DNA from: Pseudomonadota bacterium
Lineage (GTDB): Bacteria; Myxococcota; Myxococcia; Myxococcales; Anaeromyxobacteraceae
Direction of reading: 5' to 3'
NCBI GenBank assembly: GCA_023428085.1
Contig: JAEYZK010000203.1
Location: 1-16,905 of the forward strand
DNA: 16,905 nucleotides
A program made the position numbers and the translations under genes. Every line of letters starts with the position of its first letter. Position 1 is the stretch's first letter. The notes under the pieces are model-generated. The model ran no database searches. It worked only from the letters and a program-made list of their open reading frames with translations, and was not told the DNA's origin. Positions 1-6,893 of the stretch are shown piece by piece.

Positions 1-2187
1 GGCGAGCCCGAGCGCGCCCTCGGCGCCTACCAGGCCGCGCTCGCCGCGAACCCGGCCCACCTGCCCGCGCTGCGCAACGCGCGCAACCTGTTCGCGCAGC
101 GGCGCGACTGGGGCGCCGTCCGCGCGACGCTGCAGGCCGAGGGCGGCACCCTCCTCGACGCGCACGAGGCCGCCGCCGCCTGGCGCGAGGCGGGCGCGAT
201 CGCCGAGCAGTGGTTCGGCGACGTCGAGGGCGCGGTCCTCGACTACCGGTCGGCGCTGGAGCGCGACCCGTCCGATCCCGTCGCGCTGACCCGGATCGAG
301 GCGCTGCTCGCCGAGCACGGGCGGGCCCAGCTCGCCGAGGTGCACGCCGCGCGGGGCCGGGCGGAGCAGGATCCCGCCCGCGCCGCCGAGGCCTGGCTCG
401 CCGCGGCGCGCGCCGCGCAGGAGGCGCACGAGGACCGCGCGACCGCGCTCGGGTACCTCGACGAGGCCCTCGTCCGGCGCCCGGACCTCGCGGCGGCGCT
501 CGAGCTCCGGGCCCGGCTGCGGTCGCAGTCCGGCCAGGCCTCCCTCGCGTTCGACGACCTCGAGCGGTGCCTCGCGCTCGGCGGCGAGCCCGCGACGCAG
601 GTTCCGCTCCACCTCGCGGCGGCGGCGCTCTGCGAGGAGAAGCTGCTCGATCGCGACGCCGCCCTCCGGCACGCCGAGGCGGCGCTCGCGCTCGCCCCCG
701 AGAGCGCCGAGGCCCTCGCGCGCATCTCGCGCCTGCACCGCGCCGCGGGCCGGCTGCCGTCCGCCCTCGCCGCGCTCCGCCGCCTGACCGCCGTGCCGGG
801 GCTCCCGCGCGAGGCGCTGCTGGAGCACGGGTACGCCCTCGCCACGCTCGAGGCCGAGCTCGGAGAGCACGACGCCGCCAGCGCGAGCTGCCGGCGCCTG
901 CTCGACCTCGATCCCGGCCACCCCGGCGCGTTCCAGCTCCAGGTCGAGCTCGAGCGGCGGCGCGGCGATCCGCAGGAGCTCGCCGCCGCGCTGGACGCCG
1001 CCGCCGAGGGCTCCCGGGACGCGACGCTCCGCGGCGACGCGCACCTCGAGGCGGCGCGCCTCATGGCCGCCACGCCCGGGAGCCGCGCCCAGGCGATCGA
1101 CCACCTCCGCACGGCGCTCGAGCTCGACCCCGAGCGCGACGACGTCCGCGCCGCGCTCGCCGACGTCGCGGAGGACCCCCACCCCGCGCTCTCCCTGGAG
1201 CAGCACCGGCGGCTGCTCGCGCGCGATCCGGGCCGGATCGGGAGCTGGAACGCGCTCTACCGGATCTTCACGCGCACGCGGGTGCACGACGGCGCCTACG
1301 TCGCCGCGACCGTGCTCCGCTGGCTCGGGGCGGCGATCCCCGGGCCGGGGGCGGAGCAGCTCCTGCTCGAGGGCGACCGGCAGACGTTCTCCGCCCCGCC
1401 GGTGCTCTCCGCGGCCGACTTCGAGCTCCTCCGCTCGCCGGGGGACCGCGGGGCCCTCGCCGAGGTGGTGGCGATCGCGGGAGACGCCCTCGCGACCGTG
1501 CTCACCGATCCGCGCGAGACCCGCGGCGCGCCGGTCCGCGCCGATCACCCCTTCCGCCGGATGCTGCTGGAGCTCGCCCGCGCGCTCGGCGCAGGCGACC
1601 ACGAGCTCTACGCCGCCCCGCTCGGCCGGCTCACGGTCGAGCCGGGCGTGCCCGCCGCCGTCCGCGTCGGCGCCGACCTCGCGCACCGCTCCACCGTGCG
1701 GGAGCAGCGGTTCATGCTGGGCCGGGTGGCGGCCCGGCTGCGGACGCGCAGCGCGCTCGCCGAGGCCTTCCCCGAGCAGCTCCCCGACGCCATCGGCGCC
1801 GCCGTGCGCCTCGTCGTCCCGCACTACGCCGGGCTCGGCGCGCCCGGGGACGAGCTCTCGCGCCGCCTGGAGAAGGCCGTCTCCCGCCGCACGCGCCGCG
1901 CGCTGGAGGAGCCGGCCCGCGCCCTGGCCCACCTCCGCCCGCCGCCGGACCTCTCCGCGTGGCGCACCGCCGCCGCGGCCACCGCCGATCGGGCGGGCCT
2001 CGCCCTCGGCGGCGACGTCCCCACCGCGCTCGACCTCCTGCTGCGCGACGACGGCGGGCGGAAGCCCGCCCCGGGCGATCGCCTCGTCGCGCTCCGCGCG
2101 CGCCCCGAGGCGCTGGCGCTGCTCTCCTTCGCGGCGAGCGACGCCCACCTCACCCTGCGGCAGCGGCTGCGCGTCGCGATCGCGTGA
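1..2187 (+). CDS. Large tetratricopeptide-repeat protein, 5' end cut by the window
   Basis: The frame is open from the first base to a TGA at 2185-2187, giving 728 visible residues with no start codon in view, so the N-terminus lies outside the window. Roughly the first 390 residues are consecutive TPR helix pairs. Each has an Ala-rich first helix and a closing L-x-P or D-P turn, for example near residues 1-36 (ends AANPAH) and 73-107 (ends ERDPSD), with similar ERDP/ALAP/DLDP/ELDP turns further on. The remaining 340 residues lack the TPR pattern and look like a mostly helical domain ending in ASDAHLTLRQRLRVAIA. TPR arrays bind partner proteins; no catalytic motif is visible. Large proteins of this type are common in myxobacteria, but I cannot assign a pathway. 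It converges on the next gene across 42 bases with no clear terminator. The reading frame is certain; the specific role is unknown. Confidence 0.85.
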   Translation, partial: GEPERALGAYQAALAANPAHLPALRNARNLFAQRRDWGAVRATLQAEGGTLLDAHEAAAAWREAGAIAEQWFGDVEGAVLDYRSALERDPSDPVALTRIEALLAEHGRAQLAEVHAARGRAEQDPARAAEAWLAAARAAQEAHEDRATALGYLDEALVRRPDLAAALELRARLRSQSGQASLAFDDLERCLALGGEPATQVPLHLAAAALCEEKLLDRDAALRHAEAALALAPESAEALARISRLHRAAGRLPSALAALRRLTAVPGLPREALLEHGYALATLEAELGEHDAASASCRRLLDLDPGHPGAFQLQVELERRRGDPQELAAALDAAAEGSRDATLRGDAHLEAARLMAATPGSRAQAIDHLRTALELDPERDDVRAALADVAEDPHPALSLEQHRRLLARDPGRIGSWNALYRIFTRTRVHDGAYVAATVLRWLGAAIPGPGAEQLLLEGDRQTFSAPPVLSAADFELLRSPGDRGALAEVVAIAGDALATVLTDPRETRGAPVRADHPFRRMLLELARALGAGDHELYAAPLGRLTVEPGVPAAVRVGADLAHRSTVREQRFMLGRVAARLRTRSALAEAFPEQLPDAIGAAVRLVVPHYAGLGAPGDELSRRLEKAVSRRTRRALEEPARALAHLRPPPDLSAWRTAAAATADRAGLALGGDVPTALDLLLRDDGGRKPAPGDRLVALRARPEALALLSFAASDAHLTLRQRLRVAIA

Positions 2188-2229
2188 CGAGGGGACCCGG
2201 CGCGTCGGGCGGGACGGGCACCGGCGGCG

Positions 2230-2733
2230 TCAGCCCCCGCTCGCGTGCCGCGCCTCGTACTCCTCCACGTGCTCCTTCAGGTCCCTGTACTCCTCGCAGC
2301 GCGCGCGGCAGAGCTTCGCGAGCCGCGCGAGGTGCTCCTTGGCCTTCGCGACGTCGCCGACCAGGAGGTACGCCTCGCCGACGTACTCGTGGGCGCCGCG
2401 GTGCTTCGGGTCGAGCGCGAGCGCGCGCGCGTAGTGCGCGAACGCCGCGTCGGTGTTCCCGCGGTTCCGCTCCGCGTAGCCGAGCCAGTTGAAGACGTCG
2501 GCGTTCGATCGGTCGCGCTCCGCCTCCTTCGTCAGCGCCTCGACCGCCTCGTCCCACCTCTCCTGGTCGATGAGCCGCTCCGCCCTCGAGAGCTCGGCGG
2601 ACCTGGCGCCGGGCGGCGGACCCCCGCTGCTCCCGCTGCCCCCACCCCCGCCACCCCCGCCACCGCCGGCGGCCCAGACGGGGCCGGCGAGCACGGCGGA
2701 CGCGGCGATCACCACGACGTGTCGGAGATGCAT
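2230..2733 (-). CDS. Small secreted TPR protein with a poly-glycine linker
   Basis: This is a 167-residue protein. Residues 1-22 form a signal peptide (basic MHLRH, then a hydrophobic core, ending GPVWA-A), so export across the inner membrane is expected. A run of ten glycines follows (residues 23-32), then a Ser/Gly/Pro linker. Three TPRs cover about residues 45-144, the clearest carrying NADVFNWLGYAERNRGN and ARALALDPKHRGA. The last repeat holds two cysteines, C142 and C146, that could pair in the periplasm. I chose the ATG at 2733 over a GTG at 2742 because that GTG lies inside a good ribosome binding site (GAGGTG, six bases before the ATG). The gene is divergent from the Ig/NHL protein and may be a periplasmic scaffold, but its partner is unknown. 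Confidence 0.85.
   Translation of the reverse strand: MHLRHVVVIAASAVLAGPVWAAGGGGGGGGGGSGSSGGPPPGARSAELSRAERLIDQERWDEAVEALTKEAERDRSNADVFNWLGYAERNRGNTDAAFAHYARALALDPKHRGAHEYVGEAYLLVGDVAKAKEHLARLAKLCRARCEEYRDLKEHVEEYEARHASGG
2638..2667. repeat. Poly-glycine codon tract with a 9-bp tandem repeat
   Basis: Ten consecutive glycine codons of the small TPR gene. Read on the + strand, the core is the 9-mer CCACCCCCG at 2642-2650, repeated exactly at 2651-2659, then a diverged copy CCACCGCCG. Repeats of this kind change length by slippage, and because the unit is three codons such changes would keep the frame and only alter linker length. Confidence 0.6.
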
Positions 2734-2970
2734 GTGCTCCACCTCGGGAGGCCGATCCCGCCGGCCCGAGGTCTCCGATGCTCCAGGGAACCGATGGTTA
2801 CGGGTCCACCGCGTGTGCAGGCCGCGCGTGCCCCACCCTCACCCGGGCCGTCCCCGCACCCCGACGCCGCGGCGCGCCACCCACAGCTCCTTTCACTGTC
2901 GGTCGCTGTCCCTCGTGGACGGGTCACGAAGAACGATCCTAACGTTCGCGGAGCACAGCCGGAGGTCACC
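2734..2970. other. Divergent intergenic region between the small TPR gene and the Ig/NHL gene
   Basis: These 237 bases separate two divergent start codons and must carry both promoters. I see the two ribosome binding sites at its ends. There is also a stretch that is less GC-rich than its surroundings at about 2890-2950, on the Ig/NHL side. No convincing -35/-10 pair, operator palindrome, RNA gene or small coding frame stands out. Confidence 0.5.
2740..2745 (-). promoter_or_regulatory. Ribosome binding site that decides the start of the small TPR gene
   Basis: On the - strand the bases read GAGGTG, followed by six bases and the ATG at 2733. This matches the anti-Shine-Dalgarno complement well. 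The alternative GTG start at 2742 has no such site upstream and is itself part of this one. Confidence 0.6.
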
Positions 2971-4977
2971 ATGAAGCGCGCCCGCCTCGTCCTCCTCTCC
3001 GCCGCCGCCATCCTCTCGCTCGCAGCCGGGATCGCGGTGGCGTGCCCCCTGCTCTTCGTCGCCATCACGGGTCCCGTCGAGGGACAGCGCGTCTCCGGGG
3101 AGCGGACGATCGCGGTCTCCGGCACCGCGGCGGGTGCGCGCTGGTGGCGGCCGTACGTCTCCGTGAGCGTGAACGGAGGCCCGGCCGCGTACGCCCCCGT
3201 CTCCCGCGGGCGCTTCCGCGTCCTGGTCAGGCTCACCGACGGTGACAACCTCATCCAGGTCGCGGTCCGCGCCGGCCCCCTGTACGGCCGGGCCTCGCGC
3301 CGGGTCACGTACGAGCAGTCCACCCAGCCGTCGTTCGAGATCGCGGTGACGTCCCCCGCGGCCGGAGCCTCGGTGACCGGCGGCCGCGCGCAGGTGGTGC
3401 GGGGCAGGATCTCCGGCCGGGAGGGCGCGGCGGTCGTCGTGACGGTCAACGGGGGCGCGGCCGTGGCGGCGACGGTCGTCGGCGGCGAGTTCAGCGCTGC
3501 GGTCGAGCTCGCGGACGGCGACAACGTGATCGTGGCGAGGGCGGTGGCCGGCGACGAGTCGGTCTCCTCCACGGTCCGCGTGACCTACGAGGAGCTGCCG
3601 CCCCCGACGGTCGCGATCGAGTGGCCGCCGGAGGGCCAGTACGTCTTCGGCAGCCGGACCGTCCTCGTCCGCGGCGCGGTCGAGCGCGCGACGGATCCCT
3701 CCGTGCTCGTGGCCGTGAACGGCGGGACGCCGGTGCCCGCCAGCGTCGCGGGCGACGGCTCCTTCACGGCCGAGGTGCGGCTCGACGATGGCGCCAACGC
3801 CGTCGTCGCCTCCGTCCTGGCCCCGCAAGGCGCGGCGGCCGCCACCACCCACGTCATCTACCCGTTCCTCACGCTGGACCCGTTCCAGGCCGCCGCGCGG
3901 GTGATCGGGCAGCCCGATCCCACCGCCGCTGCCCCCGAGCCGTGCGGCCCGATCACCGCGAGCGACGTCTGCTCCCCCTTCGGCTCCGCGGGGTGGGACG
4001 GCGCGGCGTTGTTCCTCCCCGACTCTGGGCGGAACCGGGTGCTCGTCTTCGACGGCGTCCCGGCGGTGGACGGCGCCCCCGCCCGCTTCGCGCTCGGCCA
4101 GCGCGACCTCGCCAGCGGCGCAGCCTCCACCGCAGCCGGCGGGCTCGGAGAGCCCGAGACGATCCGGATCGCGGACGGCAAGCTGTTCGTGGCGGAGTAC
4201 GCCAACAACCGGATCCTCGTCTTCGATGCCGTCCCCGAGGACTTCGGCGCCGCGGCCGCGGTCGCGGTCGGCGCTCCCTCCGTCGACGCCGCCGGGAGCG
4301 GCGCCTGCACGGCCGACGCGCTGCTCCGCCCGGAGTCGTTCGCCGTGGTGGGCACCCGCCTCATCGTGGCCGATCGAGGGCACAACCGGGTCCTCGTCTG
4401 GAACCAGATCCCGACCGTGTCCGGCACTCCTGCCGATCTCGTCCTCGGACAGCCGGGCTTCACGTCCTGCGAACCGAATCACGGGGAGCGCTCCGAGCGC
4501 TCGCTGTTCTGGCCCACCGACGTCTGGAGCGACGGCACCCGTCTGCTCGTCGCGGACACCCGGAACCACCGCATCCTGGGCTGGAGCACGTTCCCCGACG
4601 CGTCGTTCGCCCCCGCCGACCTCGTCCTGGGGCAAGCCTCCTTCACCCTCGCGGAGCTCGCGAGCACGCGCGCAGGGCTCCGCGAGCCGGTCGCGCTGAC
4701 CTCCAACGGCAACCAGCTCTTCGTGGTCGATCAGCTGAACCACCGCGTCCTCGTCTGGAACTCCCTCCCGTCGAGCTCCGGCGCCCTGCCGGACGTCGTC
4801 CTCGGCCAGGCCGACTTCGTGCACGCCGCGCCCAACGACGCCGACCAGGACGGAGCGCCGGACGCGTCCCCGACGGGCGAGACGCTGTCCATCCCGGCGG
4901 GCGTGCTCGTGACGGAGGACGCGCTCGTCGTGACCGACTCGGGGAACAGCCGGTACGTGGTGTTCGGCGGCCGGTGA
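2971..4977 (+). CDS. Secreted protein with three Ig-like domains and an NHL-type beta-propeller
   Basis: This is a 668-residue protein starting at an ATG preceded by GGAGGT with a 4-base spacer. Residues 1-25 are an export signal ending AGIAVAC. C25 makes either a weak lipobox (A at -3 is unusual) or a signal peptidase I site possible. Three tandem Ig-like domains follow at about 29-115, 120-207 and 212-298, each with VNGG in the middle and DGDN or DDGAN near the end. Residues 340-668 form a propeller with six blade signatures: DSGRNRVLVF, EYANNRILVF, DRGHNRVLVW, DTRNHRILGW, DQLNHRVLVW and DSGNSRYVVF. Several blades open with an LGQ motif. D623-D631 read DADQDGAPD, like a calcium-binding thrombospondin type 3 loop. 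No catalytic site is visible; a cell-surface or periplasmic binding or adhesion role is an inference. Confidence 0.9.
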   Translation: MKRARLVLLSAAAILSLAAGIAVACPLLFVAITGPVEGQRVSGERTIAVSGTAAGARWWRPYVSVSVNGGPAAYAPVSRGRFRVLVRLTDGDNLIQVAVRAGPLYGRASRRVTYEQSTQPSFEIAVTSPAAGASVTGGRAQVVRGRISGREGAAVVVTVNGGAAVAATVVGGEFSAAVELADGDNVIVARAVAGDESVSSTVRVTYEELPPPTVAIEWPPEGQYVFGSRTVLVRGAVERATDPSVLVAVNGGTPVPASVAGDGSFTAEVRLDDGANAVVASVLAPQGAAAATTHVIYPFLTLDPFQAAARVIGQPDPTAAAPEPCGPITASDVCSPFGSAGWDGAALFLPDSGRNRVLVFDGVPAVDGAPARFALGQRDLASGAASTAAGGLGEPETIRIADGKLFVAEYANNRILVFDAVPEDFGAAAAVAVGAPSVDAAGSGACTADALLRPESFAVVGTRLIVADRGHNRVLVWNQIPTVSGTPADLVLGQPGFTSCEPNHGERSERSLFWPTDVWSDGTRLLVADTRNHRILGWSTFPDASFAPADLVLGQASFTLAELASTRAGLREPVALTSNGNQLFVVDQLNHRVLVWNSLPSSSGALPDVVLGQADFVHAAPNDADQDGAPDASPTGETLSIPAGVLVTEDALVVTDSGNSRYVVFGGR

Positions 4978-4986
4978 GGTGCCAGC

Positions 4987-5010
4987 CCCTCCCGCCCCGC
5001 GGCGGGAGGG
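4987..5010. terminator. Bidirectional terminator-like hairpin between convergent genes
   Basis: CCCTCCCGCC (4987-4996) pairs perfectly with GGCGGGAGGG (5001-5010) around a CCGC loop, giving a 10-bp all-strong stem. It fills nearly all of the 33-bp gap between the stop of the Ig/NHL gene (4977) and the stop of the CinA-like gene (5011). There is no T-run on either side, so termination efficiency is uncertain, but position and symmetry fit a terminator shared by both strands. Confidence 0.65.
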
Positions 5011-5754
5011 CTACGGCTCCTCGACCCGCAGCACCCACTCCGCGGGCAACGCGGCGAGGAGCGCGCGCAGCGCGGCCGCGACCGCCGCCGCGTCGCGCGC
5101 CTCGACGGTCACCCGCACGCGGTGGTCCGCCTCCGCGTCGAACCGCGGGTAGCTCCCGATCTCCACGCCGGCGTGGGCGCGCGCGAGCGCGGCGAGCTCC
5201 TCCGCGAACCGCTCCTCGCCGACGGACAGGTAGATCACCGCCAGCCGGAAGGGCGCCGCCTGCAGGAGCGGCGCGACGGCGTCGAGCTGGTGCCGGAAGA
5301 ACCGCGGCGGCCCGGGCAGCATCAGGACGTTCTCGACCGCGAGCGTCGGGTACGCGGGATCGCCGAGCAGGCGCGTCCCCTCCGGGACGTCGGCCATCCG
5401 CAGGGCCACCTCGGGCGGATCGACGCCGTGGTGTCGCCGGTGGAGCTCCCGGATCGTCGCCGCGAGCGCGGGGAGCCGGACGACGGGGCGGCCGAGGGCC
5501 GCGGCGACGGCCGCCACCGTGACGTCGTCGTGCGTCGGCCCGATCCCGCCCGACGTGAACACCCAGTCCACCCGGGCACGCGCGGCGAGCGCCGCGGCGA
5601 TGTCGTCGATCCGGTCCGGCACCACGTGGATCGCGCGCAGCCGGACCCCGAGCTCCCGCAGCCGCCGCGCCGCCCAGGGCCCGTTCTCGTCGCGCACCTT
5701 CGCCGAGAGGACCTCGTTCCCGACGACGATCAGCGCGGCGGACGGATCGCTCAC
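5011..5754 (-). CDS. CinA/MoaB-type molybdopterin-binding-domain protein, short form
   Basis: This 247-residue protein belongs to the MoCF-biosynthesis fold shared by MoaB, MogA, the N-terminal half of CinA and the N-terminal half of eukaryotic FAD synthase. The family signature is at residues 68-79 (SGGIGPTHDDVT), with an N-terminal strand LIVVGNEVL that ends in the usual NE. There is no C-terminal nicotinamide-nucleotide amidase domain of the kind found in full-length CinA of about 400 residues. So this is either a pyrophosphatase-like or nucleotide-binding domain acting alone, and competence should not be assumed. The start is a GTG whose bases overlap the stop of the dTMP kinase gene (GTGA), which indicates translational coupling. 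It is the last gene of the - strand block and ends at the shared hairpin. Confidence 0.85.
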   Translation of the reverse strand: MSDPSAALIVVGNEVLSAKVRDENGPWAARRLRELGVRLRAIHVVPDRIDDIAAALAARARVDWVFTSGGIGPTHDDVTVAAVAAALGRPVVRLPALAATIRELHRRHHGVDPPEVALRMADVPEGTRLLGDPAYPTLAVENVLMLPGPPRFFRHQLDAVAPLLQAAPFRLAVIYLSVGEERFAEELAALARAHAGVEIGSYPRFDAEADHRVRVTVEARDAAAVAAALRALLAALPAEWVLRVEEP

Positions 5755-6473
5755 CGCAGGCTCCCCCCGCGGAGCCGTCGCGGCGGCGGGCGGCCCCCCG
5801 CGGCCGGGGAGAGCTTCTCCACCTCGGCGAGGACGGCGGCGGCGACGGCGGCGACGGGCGCCTCGCCGTCCACCTCCACGAGGCGCTGGCCCTGCGCGCG
5901 CAGCCGGGCGATGGCGCGATCGTAGCTCGCCGCGACCTTGCGCTGGAACGGCCCCACCTCGAAGATCTCGCGATCGACCGTCGCCGCCTGCCGGCGCCGG
6001 AACGCCACGTCCGCGCGCACGCGGAGGAAGACCGTGAGGTCGGGCACGGCGGCGCGCGCGTTCAGCGCGTCCACCCACTCCATGTCCCCCGTGGTGACCC
6101 CCTGGTACGCGAGCGACGAGAGGGTGAAGCGATCGGAGACGACGTCCACCCCCGCGCGCAGCTTGGGCGCGATCTCGGCGGCGACGTGGTCGAGCCGGTC
6201 GGCGGCGAACAGGAGGGCGAGCGCCGCGGGGTCGAAGCCCGCGCCCGGCGCCGACACCCGCCGGGTCAGGATCTGCCGGACGAGCGCGCCCGCCGGTCCG
6301 CCCGAGGGTTCGGCCGTCCCGTGCACGCGCCCCCCGGCGGCGCGCAGCGCCTCGCAGAGGAGCCGCGCCTGCGTGGTGGTCCCCGCGCCGTCGAGCCCCT
6401 CCAGCACCACGAAGCGCCCCGCGCGCGGCGCCCGGCCGGACGACCTCGGCCCCCTCGCGCGGGCCGCGGTCAC
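5751..6473 (-). CDS. tmk: Thymidylate (dTMP) kinase family protein with an altered P-loop
   Basis: A 240-residue dTMP kinase homologue; the family phosphorylates dTMP to dTDP with ATP for DNA synthesis in the cytoplasm. Visible motifs are the P-loop region at residues 22-35 (VVLEGLDGAGTTTQ), the ALLFAADR segment (86-93), the DRF motif with SSLAYQG (114-124), and the LID region with FRRRQ and DREIFE (158-172). The usual P-loop lysine (DGxGKTTQ) is replaced by T32; codons at this point read GGG ACC ACC ACG CAG. The N-terminus carries about 18 extra Arg/Ala-rich residues and the C-terminus a basic Pro/Arg tail of about 20. The GTG start overlaps the stop of the upstream membrane-protein gene (GTGA), and its own stop overlaps the next start the same way. 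Family assignment is firm; normal catalytic activity is not certain. Confidence 0.9.
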   Translation of the reverse strand: MTAARARGPRSSGRAPRAGRFVVLEGLDGAGTTTQARLLCEALRAAGGRVHGTAEPSGGPAGALVRQILTRRVSAPGAGFDPAALALLFAADRLDHVAAEIAPKLRAGVDVVSDRFTLSSLAYQGVTTGDMEWVDALNARAAVPDLTVFLRVRADVAFRRRQAATVDREIFEVGPFQRKVAASYDRAIARLRAQGQRLVEVDGEAPVAAVAAAVLAEVEKLSPAAGGRPPPRRLRGGSLR

Positions 6474-6874
6474 GGGTCGATCCCCAGCGCCCGGCGGAGC
6501 GCGCGCAGCCGCTCGAACATCCGATCCTCCTCGCGGGCGAGCCGCCGCCAGCGCGCGACCGTCACGCCGCAGAGCACGACCAGCGCCACGCAGGCGACGA
6601 AGGTGAGCAGCGCGCCGAAGCGGTAGAGGTCGGTGTGGGCGAGCGCGTGGCGCGTCGGGGTCTTCCCGTAGCGGTCCCAGGTCAGCCCCCAGGACAGGCC
6701 GAAGGAGACGAGCGCGAGGAAGCCGTAGGTCGCGGCCCACCGGAGCGCCTCGACCGACCGCCGCGCCGCGAGCCGCTGCGCGACCGCGTCGTGCTCCGCG
6801 CGGAGCGCGGGATCGCCCTCCCCTTGCCACGCCTGCGGGGTCTCGTCCCGCTCCTCTCGTCCAGGTTCGCGCAT
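6470..6874 (-). CDS. Small two-helix membrane protein of unknown function
   Basis: A 134-residue protein with a charged N-terminal region of about 45 residues. It has a first membrane segment at about 46-65 (WAATYGFLALVSFGLSWGL), a 20-residue loop containing DRYGKTPTRHA, and a second membrane segment at about 86-107 (rich in A, V, L). The C-terminal tail is strongly basic and probably helical. Arg-rich flanks suggest both ends are cytoplasmic. The ATG start lies 19 bases after the thrC stop with no clear ribosome binding site. Its TGA overlaps the GTG of the dTMP kinase gene by four bases. I do not recognise the family. The tight coupling to thrC and tmk suggests cotranscription, not a shared function. 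Confidence 0.8.
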   Translation of the reverse strand: MREPGREERDETPQAWQGEGDPALRAEHDAVAQRLAARRSVEALRWAATYGFLALVSFGLSWGLTWDRYGKTPTRHALAHTDLYRFGALLTFVACVALVVLCGVTVARWRRLAREEDRMFERLRALRRALGIDP

Positions 6875-6893
6875 GGTGCCGCCCGCGTCTCCC

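Noticed and set aside
210..2492. 760-codon + strand frame across the first gene and the small TPR gene
   Set aside because: Nearly all Arg, Ala, Pro and Gly, and it crosses two real genes of opposite direction. The TPR frame open from base 1 is the coding one.
2245..2970. Upstream part of the open frame leading into the Ig/NHL gene
   Set aside because: It runs antisense through the small TPR gene and has no start with a ribosome binding site. The ATG at 2971 has GGAGGT and begins a signal peptide.
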